64,000 nt of DNA from Phytoseiulus persimilis. Its lineage: Eukaryota; Arthropoda; Arachnida; Mesostigmata; Phytoseiidae. Below the pieces are notes generated by a model. That model was not told the origin of the DNA and made no database searches. It saw only the letters and a program-made list of their open reading frames with translations. The position numbers were made by a program, and so were the translations under genes. Shown here piece by piece: positions 13,886 through 26,000 of this stretch; position 1 is the stretch's first letter, and each line of letters starts with the position of its first letter. Where the stretch lies: the NCBI GenBank assembly GCA_037576195.1, contig CM075101.1, positions 45,694,001 to 45,758,000 on the forward strand, given 5' to 3'.

Positions 13886-14302
13886 GCCATGATTCGGATT
13901 CGTCGATCCGAGTCCGGGGTCGTGGGGTCCTCGACAATTCCGGACCCGAATCAACAAACGAATCTGAATCCAGACTCGAGTCGGCTCATTGAATTCGAAT
14001 CCAGATCTGACTCGGAATCAGATTGGATTCGATGATTCAGATCGCGCGGACCCCCCCCCCCGAGCTCTTTGGCATGTGGCCACAGAGAACCAGGACACCC
14101 CGAAAACCGGCCTTATTCAAGGGCCTCGGGCGTCGCGGCGCCCCTGGCCTCGTGAGCCAGCTGGAGACGCATGCGCATTCAAAATCTAAGTCCGAATCCG
14201 ACCTAGATTCGGACTCAACCTCGCATCAACGCCCTGATCTGCGATCCAATCCGGGCCTGAAGTGGATTCGTATCGTCGAATCCGATTCTATCCGATCATG
14301 CC
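13886..14302. repeat. Inverted-repeat element built on GATTCGG/CCGAATC
   Basis: The left end (GCCATGATTCGGATTCGTC) and the reverse complement of the right end (GGCATGATCGG, then AATCGGATTCGACGATACG) match apart from an 11-base insertion. The interior is dense in GATTC, GAATC and GACTC words, so the sequence can fold in many registers. An 11-base C run occurs at 14,051-14,061. It lies inside the clarin intron. Confidence 0.5.
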
Positions 14303-14582
14303 AATCCCTGCCATCGAACACCATGCATCAACACATGCGGTAGGTGTGGTCGAACAATGCGAGGTCTAACGCGGGGTCATCGTCCGTCCAGACGCGGGCC
14401 CAGACGCAGCCGGAACATGAATCATTTGGTTATCATTATTGTGGTCGGTGCGTGCGGACGTGTTCGCGCATGCATCTGAGCCAACCTGGGCCAAGCCGGA
14501 GAGAAACCACGCGTCAGGTCGCAGGCCTCCTTTGCGTCTTGTCACCAAGCGAACAGCAGCAGCACTTTCTCCGAAAACCTAA

Positions 14583-15113
14583 CAACCGGCTGTTCGAGAC
14601 GGCAGCAGCGGAGCCGAGTCCGCGGATTTCAAGATTGCCAACGCCGAAGAAGCAGCCAAGTACTTCAAATGCGAGCGATGCGAGCACGAAACCACGTCAA
14701 GCGAAAAGCTCCCAACTCACGCTGGAGCCGAAACATCGAGCCGAGAAGACTGCGAAGAGGGATGCAGAGATCAGAGCCCGCAGCGCGACTCTCATGCCTG
14801 AGTCTGCGAGGCCCGAGAGCCGGGATCACCTGGCGGCCTCCCTGAACGTCCTCTCGCCGCTTCGGTCCCCCATGGCGGGTACAAAGCGGCGGCGGAGCGT
14901 CTCCTCGCTATCCCGGAGAACATCGCCAACGGGAACTTCGAGGCCAACAGAGGATCACTTCTCCGTTCCGGTTTTGTGCCTCGGAGCGACTCCGGGCCTC
15001 AGCGCGGCCGCACTGATCCCGAGGAACGGCCCGCTGGGCGACCGGGTGCCCTTGGACGTGATCGAACGGCGGACTCGGCGGCCAAGGTGAACACGAGATC
15101 CGAGCCAGACTAG
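14583..15113 (+). pseudogene. Decayed open frame with a zinc-finger-like motif, possible transposon relic
   Basis: One reading frame runs from 14,583 to 15,113 with a single internal TGA at 14,799. The first part contains AKYFKCERCEHETTSSEKL followed by P-T-H. This is a C-x2-C-x12-H spacing with the aromatic and leucine positions of a C2H2 finger, but the last histidine is missing. Such fingers occur at the N-terminus of some LINE proteins, including R2-type elements. The overlapping +1-phase frame is also open for 248 codons, which warns that high GC alone can explain the lack of stops. No reverse transcriptase motif is visible. Function and even coding history are uncertain. Confidence 0.22.
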
Positions 15114-16376
15114 TGGAGCGCTGACTTGGTGTTTTTCGGGCGATACTGCAGCTATGCGAATCCTTTCGACGGACGAGGAGGCTTACCTAGATGATCCGAT
15201 GCCCTCGCGGGAACGCGGCCAAAACACCGGCGGCGGGTCCCCTGCACGTCCTGAGCTGCACCGCTTCAAAAATCGGAATAGCGCTATCAGGTCACCGGGA
15301 AGATGTCTCGAGTTGGCCAGCCGGACTCATCCCCGACCTTTCCTCTCAAGAATTTAATTGAAGACCTCTCGATGAGGGGACTCCTTCCGGAAAGAACCTT
15401 TCTGGTAGTGTGTACATTCTGTGAATCATGTGTTCGTTGATCTGTATTTCCGCGGATTTGCGGGCTGGTCCTCATATGAGCTGGCTTCCAGGTTACAGGC
15501 CCGTCGGGGCGCAGGCTCCCGAACTCCTCATTTCTTGAGTTGTTAGATCAGGAATGGGCGAAATTTTTCGTTGTGAGGACCCCTCGAGCAATGCGGACTT
15601 CTGCGGGCCGCTGGGAAAAATGGGCGATTTGGGTGCAATCATATGCGATCAACTCGAGCTTCGATTCGCTCGCTTCGTATCCGTTTCACAATGAACGGTG
15701 CTAATCCCTCGCTCTGGAAATGGAAAATGCGGATTAACTCAACCCATGCCACATTCAGGCGCGCTCCCGCATGAGCTGATTGATCTCATCCTCCTACTGC
15801 GTGATGATCCATCGAAAAACTGAAGCGAGTGAAGAACATAGGGGGAGTATATTTCGGGGACTTCCCTCGAGCCAGACTTGCGCGAGCCCGAGGACCTGCA
15901 GCCCGAATGCAGCGAGGCCGAAGGAGGCACCACCCAGCGGAGATCGCGTGGGCATAGCGAAGCTTCTGCACGGGGCTGTGTTGTTCTGCTGGGAGTTCTC
16001 CAGTTACATCTTTCTCTCTCTCCGCACGAAGGAGCTTTCGGAGCATGCCCCTGTGACAGCGCCCTCCTGAGCAAATGTAACTGAAAGTCGCACTCTAGGT
16101 GCAAACAAGGAAATCGACGAATTACGCTCATTAATTCGACAGCAATTGAAATCGCATGAAGGATCAGTGATTGTCTCCGTGAAAACCGGTGGAGTCGCCG
16201 GTTGGTGATCAATGATGGCCATCTTAGCCTGACCATTATGAACTTTTTCTCGTCCCCTCTCGGAAAAGCCCAATATTCTTGATTCAAGGGGATGCATAAG
16301 CAAAGAGAACTATAGTACGGTACAACGACGAATTCTGTAGCAGCGGTTAACGCGAGCTTTTTTTTTTGCATTCCAG

Positions 16377-16651
16377 CGATATGCTGCGTGATTTCACTCA
16401 TCAGCTGGATCCTGCAATTCCAGTGGAGACTCTCTCACAACGTCATGTCGCCGGACGAACGTCGTCAGCAGTGGAACTCGGCGGGGCTGGCCACCATCGG
16501 CTACTCGTTCCTTCTCGTCGTGCTGGGAGTGCTACTGAATCTCTGTAACATCTTCGTCGTTGTCGTCGCAGATAAGAAACCCTGGCTCAAGCCCCGAACG
16601 GTTCCGGTTCACCCCAAGGCAGGCCAGGGTGCCGTTATCATGCTGTACTGA
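16377..16651 (+). CDS. Clarin-family tetraspan membrane protein, terminal exon
   Basis: The exon follows a strong acceptor (a run of T, then GCATTCCAG ending at 16,376) and joins the preceding exon in phase 1 to give SLSG-AICC. It encodes the end of the third span, an intracellular-type loop rich in polar residues (SPDERRQQW), a long fourth span (SFLLVVLGVLLNLCNIFVV) and a short tail ending in MLY. Clarin-1 ends in almost the same way (DLMY), and the SG-x-C-C/G-C junction is at the same place. The stop TGA is at 16,649-16,651. Clarins act at the plasma membrane; human CLRN1 is associated with Usher syndrome and sensory hair cells, while arthropod roles are little known. The paralogue within the family cannot be assigned. 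Confidence that this is a clarin is high because topology, splice phase and C-terminus agree. Confidence 0.9.
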
Positions 16652-16732
16652 GATCGAGGAACTAGCAAACGCCAATCACCTTCACGCCATATGTATGCTG
16701 CTCCCAATGAGGGCTGTAGCGAGCTGGTATTT

Positions 16733-16738
16733 AATAAA
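16733..16738 (+). promoter_or_regulatory. Poly(A) signal AATAAA of the clarin gene
   Basis: A canonical AATAAA sits 82 bases after the clarin stop codon in an otherwise featureless 3' stretch, with GT- and AT-rich sequence just downstream. It supports this being the true 3' end of the gene. Confidence 0.7.
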
Positions 16739-19686
16739 CGTTGTACATAAATATTTGATCTCTGCGCCGCTTCCGCTGCATGAATGTAAGGACGGGATTT
16801 CCGTTGTTGAGCGCCGAGGAAATTAGCGTGAGCACGAATAGGCCGTGGGACGAAACTGGCAGACACGCGCTGCCCGATGTCGCTTCAGCCATATTTCAAT
16901 GAGAAGCGCTCTCCTGGGTCTCATCACTCAGTCTCCCCGATCGTCTGCGGAACTGCACGCTGTCGAACGTAACCGCCGCCGAGTGCCTGAGAACATCGCC
17001 CCTGCCAATCACGTGTATCGTTCACAGCACCCCAGAGCGCGGGATCGTGTACCCTCTTTGTCGCTCAATACATCGAAGTCGAGCTCAGTGGTTTGCACGG
17101 AGAACGCGAATCTCGGACTCAAAATGAGGTGAAGAGTGTTCCGAACAGGTTTTTCTCTTGATGTGCGATGCCGCTGTCGGACCTGCAGAGCCGGCTCGGA
17201 AGATTTCAAGGGGAAGGGTATTGCGTCCGAGAGCGCTATAATTAAGTCTGGCTCTGCGAACGCGGCGGCTGACAAATGAAGCCTCCATTTCCATGACACA
17301 GGAGAACTAACAAGGTTTCTGTTGCCGCTGTTGTTTTGCCTCGGCCGAAACAATGACCCGTCCGGTCAGAAACATCGCATTTAGTATTGCACGTTACCGC
17401 ATAAAAACCTCCAACCGTGATGTCGGTCTCTCGACAGTGGAACGACACAGAGAGACTCGATTGAGATGCAAATTGAAGCCTCCTTGTACTCCCCTTGAAC
17501 AACAGACTCAGAGAGAGCTGACAGTAAGAAATACGACCGGTCTGTCATCGTGGTCTTTTCCATGCGGGACTTTTCCGAGGAGAGAGTCAATGGCGCGAAC
17601 GGCCCTAAGTCTCAGCATGGCAGAATCGCAACGCTCCAATGCGAGAGGCAAAAGGATCGACTGCGTTCGCCGAAAGATCGGAAGCGAGACGCGAGGGGGC
17701 GGCGGAACTCCAAAGCAGATCTCAAAGTGGAAACATGTCCGCTCTTGGCGGCGAACATAATCCAGGTGGTTGCGATGAAACCTCCAGTGTAGGCCAAGGA
17801 CCGACAGACCCTTTGACTCATCGTTGAGCATTTGTACCAGGACGATATTGGAAATTTCCGTCCAATGAGGAGAATTCGAACAGCCTGAATTCGGGGAGGC
17901 AGTACGTGTACTTTTCAGAACTCAGCTCCAGCTTACACTCAGTTCCGATTCAGTCAATCGAGGACTCGGGGTATCGGCGACTCTAGGAGCGAGTTTGTTG
18001 CTCTTGCGGATCGCCAGAAATTTCCCAAAAGCTCTTTCCAGGGTCAATCTTGGACCCTTGGTGAGAGAAACAAGATGTAGCAGTCTGGAAAACAATTGTA
18101 TCCAGCTGACACTTGTCCCTTATCTAATAAAATTCATCTATGGAGCCGACCAGCAATGTGTTTGCCATCCTGGCTTTGTCAAGCCGGGTCGTGCTGTCAG
18201 TTTGTTATCCATGTTGTATCCTCGGCAGATGCTGATGAAACACTAATTTGATTTGGTGTCCGCTAGGAGCGGCCGGTATGTGTCGAAAGTGTCCACCGGA
18301 CTGAATAACTGGCATGCTCGCTAACCAACTCGCGAGTTTGCATACTTGACAGTATAAGAGGTGTTACCAAGTCAGTAAGAGTGGAGTTTGTGCTCGTTTC
18401 GCTCAGGAATTGTTGAGGAGAAAGCCTCCCGAAGGCTTGACGCTCTCCCGTCGTTTCCACTTTCGTCCATCTTTCGGTCGCTTTTGAAATTTTCTCCAGG
18501 CTTAGAAAGCGAGAGTCATCAAGGCCGAGAACTCCTTCTCCACAGACAGCGGACAGGTGCTTGATCCGTGAAAAACTCGTCAGAAGGAAAAAGGCCGCTG
18601 CCGCATTCATGCGACGAGGAGGCTGATAGGAGGATCCCGGGGAAGGGAGAAACTTCGCCTACGCTCACTCGACCGGCATTCCACGCCGGAGGAAGAGCCT
18701 ATCACTTCAAATCATCATTCTATTAACCTCGCTGTAATCCTTTAGAATCTACATCGGATTACTGATGGAGCTCCCCGGGAGCCAGTAGGAGGCCTGACCA
18801 GGCAGGAACCAGCCGAACGAGTCAGAAGTCGGGAAAGTTCTTCGAACGCCGGTCTGTCACTTAGCGAACGGGGCATTGTCTTCTTCTTCTTCCATTAGAG
18901 CCCGGAGGGAGGAAGTAGGGAGTCAGGATGGAACGACCAAACGGAGCACAGCGAACGAAGCAAGAAGACGAATATCTGATCCCCTGACGTGAAATCCTCG
19001 ATCGCGGCGAATGCCAGCGAGCGACTCTCTGGAAGTCCGCAAGCAGCCGTCGACGGAACCAACGATTGTTGAAGCTCCGGTCCGATTCCTCGAGCGGGTT
19101 TTCAGATGTTCCGGATCGACTTCCTCCCTAGGAGTGTCGCGATCGAATCGTCGACTGAGATTAATGGTTCCGTGATGAGCGGCCTTCCCATCCAGATAAA
19201 AAATGAACAAGACGAATATTTTCCGCTCCGCTCTCAGGCCACTCGATTCCCATAGTCGATGCATCGCGTGCCGAGCGGGAACCCATGGTCCGGATCAGGC
19301 CGATCTTCCTCCTTAACTTGGCGCTGGATTTCGTTCTCGCTCATGAACGTGCTCGTCGAGCCTCGCGCTCCTTCGCGGAGAAATTGAACGCCATCTACGC
19401 TCGAGCTCAGCTCTGATTACGTCTCCGTTTTTCGACACAGCGAAAGTTTCACCGATGACATCCCGCGGCTCTCCTCATCGGATAAATTGGGTACGGTTAG
19501 GTCAACCATTCTATTTCATATGAAATTACACTTAGACACTCACCGACTAGCAAACATGAAGTTCCGCGGAAGACGAAGGTGACCCTAACTAACTGGAAGC
19601 GACAAGATCTCTGAACGCAATACGACTCACCCCTGGAATGAAAGGGACCACATGTGCATATGGAAGATCAAAATAAATCCAATACA
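16739..19686. other. No supported gene
   Basis: Sequence after the clarin poly(A) signal shows no repeat, RNA gene or convincing frame. Confidence 0.55.
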
Positions 19687-20034
19687 ACATGTATTTCCGT
19701 GTTACGGCCCTCGAAAATAGTTCCGTATTACGGCGTTACGGAGATTTTATCCCGTGATTTCGTATTACGAAATTACGGGTAAATGATCCCGCCGCGATTC
19801 AAACCCCAGATGTCCTCGCTGTAGCGATATTGATTGTGTTTCCCATTCCGCAGCCGTGAGTACCGGCAAGCGGATGCCCGACTATCTCGGCGAACTTATT
19901 TGAAATAATTCGTGAATGAAACATCATCCATTCATATTAGTTCCCTTTCCCTTGATTCCGTATTGCGGAGAATATCTTACGTGATTCTGTATCACGGGAT
20001 TTATTTCCCGTGATGCGTGAAGCAGAAATACATG
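19687..20034. repeat. Inverted-repeat element with ATTACGG/CCCGTGAT motifs
   Basis: The ends ACATGTATTTC at 19,687 and its complement GAAATACATGT at 20,024-20,034 face each other. The sequence just inside both ends carries clustered CCGTATTACGG, ATTACGGG, CCCGTGAT and ATCACGGG words that are partly self-complementary. The core is less repetitive. It resembles the element at 2.8-3.2 kb in using the TACGG word but shares no long identity with it. Confidence 0.6.
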
Positions 20035-23000
20035 TCGAAGATTGCACTTTGGGGAGGAAAGCTCCGGTCCAACGCTCGAGGGATGTGGAAACGATCGAAC
20101 TAGCTCCAATCTGACAGATGTATGTACATCTTGCAGGGAACCTGTGCTCGTGCATCTTCCGCTTCCCTGATCTGCTTTGACCTCTTGGATGCCTCGGCCG
20201 CATCCTCTACGAGCCCGTCACGCGGAGAGGATAATTTGGCAGACCTCTGATCTGGCGGATAATGATGGTCAACCCAGAACTAAAACCAGTCACTAATGTA
20301 GAGAGTTCCTCCAGGATACACACCCACGTTCCACGGTCGGCATGTTTACAGCCCTGGCCTTGAAAATACAAGCGCTCAGGGCGAATACGAAACACGTTTC
20401 GTTATTATTATCGGTACTCATCGACCATCAGATATCTTAACAAGGCAGGAAGGACGGAGTCGGTAGAGAGAACAAAAGCAGAAGCTATTCAGGCCATCAT
20501 TGACGGAAAGGAGGGATGTTTGGATGTTTCTTCGCAAGGGCGAAGCGTTCGGGAATTTCCAAGAACCAAACAGGCCGGACAAGTTTTCCCGACCTTGTTC
20601 GGGAGGGGCGAATAGACGCTGACGACGATCTTCTTTTGAGGGCCTTAACGGCGAATCTGGGGGAAGGCATCTCGAAGACTGATGATTGTGTCCAAAACTG
20701 GCTGAGGTATGACGAGGCAGAATCGGAGGATTGAGTAGCATTAGCCGCTAGTCTCAAGTTCCTGCCGGTGAAGGGATCGACGAATGAGTGTCCTGACCTG
20801 AGTTAGAGAGGGGCCTAGGATGAGTTCGAAGCATGCGAGCCGAGCCCAGTGTTTCTCCCTCGATTTCCGTCGGGATGCTCAACTGGCTCTTCGGGGAAAC
20901 CGTCTCCAATCTGACCCACCGCTGGAGTTTTCATCCTTCGAGAAACTACGTCTGTATCGGATAAGTGGTCAGAGACGGTTTGATTCTGCAAGGGTCACAT
21001 TTTCGTTTTCCGATGTCGATTTACACAGCCATGTCACTGTTTCTGACGATGATCGAGCTGATCTCGACCGACGACGCAGCTCCCGCAGTTACGAGCAGAC
21101 GTTCCGGCGGAATTTATTACCTCACTCACTTTGTGGCGACTTGTTTGTGCGCAGCGGGCCGATCGCAGCGATGCTCATGGGATCGTGCGCGGCCCCGCCG
21201 CCGGCGACCTCACCATCAAAACGGCCGTTGCTGAAGCGGGATACGAGCAGGGTGTCACAGGGAAAGAATCTCTTGGAGATCTCCGATTTTACAACTACTC
21301 CTCAGCACAATAAATTCCGCGGCTGGCCGACGCTAAAGTTGGCCGTTTTTGATAACACTGTTGAAGAGAGCCACGGGTCCTCGCTCGACATCATACGCTT
21401 TCCGTCTGTCCCTCGAAGAAACCGTTTGCTGGGATATCGCTCACAAAATTCGGGGGGGAATCTCAGGGTTGATGTGTGTGCGACCCTCAACAGCGAAAGA
21501 GGGTATAGACTGATATGACGAAAGAGAATCCATGCGCATTCTTCCTGCTCGGGCGATGTTCCGATTCGAGATCTACGGGTTGCTGTCATCCTCGAGACGA
21601 GCGAAACGGAGTGACACTAAGAAGCAGAGGTGTTTTCCAAGGTGTCAATGTATATGTTAACAGAGGCGGTCGCCGTGGTCTCATCAGCGGTGTGGCATTG
21701 GTTTCAAACGAGTTTTTGGTTGCCGAGTGGCTATTTCTCGCTATTTTTACCTCGACATTTCAAAGCTCTGAAGCCGGTGTCCACATACACGCGAGCGCGC
21801 AAGTCCACCGGGAGACTCACTGACCGAGCAGCCGACAGCCAAACAAATAGCCTGTGATACTGACGAGCTCGGATAAATACGACCAGCAGACTCAAAACTG
21901 CTACATCACAACGAAACTGCTCGGGCGCTCGGAGCGCAAACTATTGGCTGAGTGAACTCATTCGAATCGTTTCGTGTTTCTTCCACAGCGCTGTTCGCAT
22001 CCAACGACGCAAAGCTGAAACTTTCATTGACATCGAGAGGGGTGTTCTTGTCCTATACGACGCGAGCCAACAATTCGAATCGCGTGATTCTCCGGTGGTT
22101 CCCTGAAGGGCTACGAAATCACATACGAAATAATCAAAGCTGTAATCCGAGTCAAGTGGGCCCGTTAGGCAGTAAAGAGAGGGTTCATTGATGATGTCCC
22201 GGATCTGTGAGAAAACTCTAATGAAGAGATGCCTGCAAACACGAATACAGAGGAACAGCTGCGGCATTGTACAGTTGATAGGTTGCCAGGTGAACGAAGC
22301 ATATTTAAGCCTGTCTAAACATCGTGAGATACGCTCTCACACTGACATTCGGGTCCGCCTCGAGATCGTCCACGATTTGCTAAGCCAGCATCTGATTCTG
22401 ATACGAGGGGACGAGATCTGGCCATTACCACAAATTTGTGCAACTGACTGAGTGAGCTAAATTTAGCCAGAGCACTTCTACGTCCCGGAATAGAAAGGCC
22501 GCCACCGCCAAGCCGAGAATGAACTATTCAACAGGAGTCGCCCTGATTATTTTTTCGTTTCATGCAATCGTGTTCCTTATTCGCATCGCGGACAGGGAAG
22601 TCATCGGACCAATGACAACGACTGTGCAAGACATACATTGGGTGATGCATCGACTCACAGGACGCCGACACCGGGCCCGAGCTTCTCAGACTTATCCGGC
22701 GTTCGGGTCTGCGAAGAAGAGGAACTGGTTGGGTTTTCTCCAGACAGTGCTGACCTCAAACACTGAGCACTGAATCAGTGTACTTCATACTCAATCGAGG
22801 CCCTGCTCCCGGCCCTCGAGTCCGGAATCGGGGAAACGTTTCCTGCATATCACTTCGAGGTTTCGTGTCTCACGGGATGGAGCTGAAGTTTCGAGCAAAA
22901 GATTCGTTGCTCCACCTGGCTCCGGAGAATCCTTCTCCAGTCTGAGGAGTCACGGAGAAATGAAGGATCGAGAGCTCAGCATCCCCGATTCGAATTCGTG

Positions 23001-26000
23001 GATTCGAATCACGAGTCGATAGTCTCGACTCGAGACCGACCTGAAGCTCGGCAGCAACGGCGTTCGAAAGGCAATCAGCCTGGAAACGAGAGAATCTGAC
23101 CTGGTACAGCTGCCGGGCATGCGAAGTCGGAGTTCGCGAGGATCGGAGCACTTTCCTCCTGCTGCGAGTTCGGTCCTAGATCTCTCAACTTCATAGGGAG
23201 CCCGCTTCCTCCTTCGTTCATAAAACACAGGATTCATCATTCGTGCAAGAGGCCACGGCTCTCGAGGCGGGTTCCGATGGAACGAAATTCAAGGCCGAGG
23301 GGGGAACGATGCTCCCATCATACCATCTTTTGATTCAGTTTCCCCATTGCAGCACAAACACGCCGAGGTGCCCTGCCACAGTCGTCTCAGGTGTTGGAAG
23401 CCGTCGAAGGTGTTGCATCGGGGTTCAGGTTCCGACCTCGCGTTTCGAATAGACCTGCATGCCGTAGGCTCGATCCTCGGGGCGTTTGAATCGCAGCATT
23501 TATGAATGATTGGTACCGGATAGATTCGGCACTCGCGAAGTATTCTCCGACATGCGCCAAACCCAATGAGTTCCTGTGGGGGCTTTTCGCAGCTCTCGAT
23601 CGGGGGACCCATCTGTCACGCTGAGAACTCCCCGTTGTCCGACTACGTAAAAACAGTGCGGGCGCATCGTTTTTATGTGTCAGAAGAAACAAAGATATCG
23701 TCTCCACTCATGCCTCGAGAATCTCAGAGTTCCTCATCCCCGTTGTCTATCGTGCGCTGTGTTTTAAACCTCTCACTGTCATAAAAACGGGCGAACTTGC
23801 TGCGATAGCGACGCAAATTCTCAGCTCTGCCCGGGCTCCCTCGTGCGTCCCACTCCAGGGAACCGTGAACTCGTCGGGACTCAGCGATTTCAGTGGAGGA
23901 GGAGGAACGCCCCGCAATAGGTCCGTGATCTGCGAGGATGGATCCTCAACGCGCCGGCGTGTTAGGAAAACCAGGTTCCTCGAAGTCCGAAGAGCTCCAC
24001 ACAGACCCTAGGCCCGGTGATCAGCCGCCACCGAAGCAGAGGTTGTACGAAAGTCGTTTCAGCAACATTCGGCTCCACCCGTCCATTGGTTCGTAAACAG
24101 GGCTGCCAAGAAGCATCAATCCTCCATACAGAGCCAATCGGCGAACGAACAAGCAGTTGTTCCTCCATGGTACGGACGAACTCAATTTTTCCACCCGAAT
24201 GGTGTGGAATAGATGACGAAGTGGGGCGGCAACTCTTATTATTGCCCTGTGATTGACCTTGTCTTTGGTATGACCGTACAGAGCAAAGGAAACAAACAGG
24301 CAAAAGTGTTTGCCGTGCAATAAACCGATGGACGTGGGTGCCAATCACAAAACCTGACCTGATTCAGTGAGAAGTGGCCTGCGATGAGGGCGAAACGACC
24401 CAACAGAGAACCGAGACCAGCGGCTACTGACTGATTAATCCTCGGTCAACGGGCGTCGCCCGACCGGGTTCGATATGCTCGAAAACTCACACGCGGCTCG
24501 CGTTTTCAGGCCGTTGGAACTTTTGTTACCGAGCGGCGGTCAGCTCCAGGACACATATAGAACAGAGGTGATAGTGATTCGAGGTCCTCTGGGGCATTGC
24601 TGCCACTGTGCAAGCTCACACCGGGTGATCCTGCCGAGGTGCTTGACGAGCTCTGGGAAGGAGCAGCTAACTGCACGCTCAGTGGCTGCTGATAGTAAAT
24701 CACCGAAGATTTCTCTCGTCGCGGCGAAATTCGTCTCCCCGAAACCTATTAATACATCACTCCCACCATATTCGATCATGCGGATCGGCGTTCGAGCCGG
24801 CTCTGGATCAACGCTGGTTCATGGCGACGTTATCGAGTTTGAACATAGGAGCTTAGTGGGCACGACAATGAGATATCTGAGTGCTTAGGCCGGAGAGAGC
24901 CCGGGCGGCGCAGGGTGGCGACGATCCTGCGGAGTTGTTAAACAAGTACCTCCTCATGATTGGGGCTCACCGAGCTGGGCTTGCTCCCGCGCGAGTGATT
25001 AGGAGCCGGACGGAACGGCAGAATGACATCCTCTTGGCAGGGATCAGCGGGATGATCCAACGATTCAGCGCGATGAACTTGGCTTCATTAAGGGTCACGA
25101 GTGCATGCGAGGTCAGAGCAGGTAAAGACTCTAATGGGTGTGGAAGGAACCGCATTGGCAGCATCGCCGAATCGTCACTTGCCCGAAAAACGCCAGACAC
25201 GTCCGGTCCCGTGGGCGAAATCGTCCCCGAGTTAGATTGCGGCTCCGTGCGACCCTCGAGGTGGCTGATCGAGCAGCGCGGTCTCAAGCTCATAAGCATA
25301 CACAATATCGCCAGCGGTGGGTGGGCTGGATCCTTGCCGTTCAACTCTGAGAATGGCTCCTATCCACCCCGGGGTGTCCCTCAGGCACATGCTGTGGCCG
25401 ATCTTCCGTCGGGACACGATGGCTGGCTTACCCATCTCCGGAACTAGAGTTTCGGCTCACTCACGACAGGGAACAGGAGGAGTCGGCGACAGAGGGAATA
25501 GAGGTTCCTACCCACATGATCCAAAGATCAACGGCGTTCATTTCACCCGAACGCCGCCACGGCAGGGGGGGGGGGCGGAGCTGTCATGAAACCTGGGAGT
25601 TGTCAAGCAGTCTCTGGCTTTGTCCGAAAAACTTGAAATTGAACGTCGTCGCTCGCCAGCTGCATGGCGAGCCCTCCCGGCAGCGAACAATCTGACGCAA
25701 GCACAGAGGGACCCGTGTTGGCTGACTGCTCAGTCGGTACCGCCGGCGTATTTTACCTGCCCAGACGGTAACGACAGCAGTAGATCCCATCTGTGCTCCA
25801 GCCGGCAGGATGTGGCAAAGGACGGCCATCGATCGCTCTCCTTCGACACGAAAGTCTCTGAGATTCATCCGACGGCTGCTTCCAATGTCTTCCAGCAGCG
25901 CGGAGGAGGAATGAAATCACGAAAAATTCGCGAAAAGCGATCGACGATCGGGTGGAAGCGAATCGAGGGTCTGAAGGGCAGAAAAACAGAGAAATATCTC

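Larger units (their letters stand above)
11638..16376 (+). other. Last intron of the clarin gene
   Basis: The intron is 4.74 kb with a GTAAGT donor and a T-rich TTCCAG acceptor. It carries a 15-base poly-G run at 12,269-12,283, a tRNA-like relic at about 13,785-13,876, a GATTCGG-rich inverted repeat at about 13,886-14,302 with an 11-base poly-C inside it, and a GC-rich, stop-poor patch at about 14,340-15,113. I see no nested gene that I can support. Confidence 0.85.

Noticed and set aside
14344..15090. 248-codon + strand frame in the clarin intron
   Set aside because: Rich in Ser, Arg and Pro with no motif; the overlapping frame with the zinc-finger-like pattern is the better relic candidate.
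22519..22773. 84-codon frame with one hydrophobic segment
   Set aside because: Single short frame, no family match, no partner exon; hydrophobic runs of this length arise by chance in T-rich sequence.
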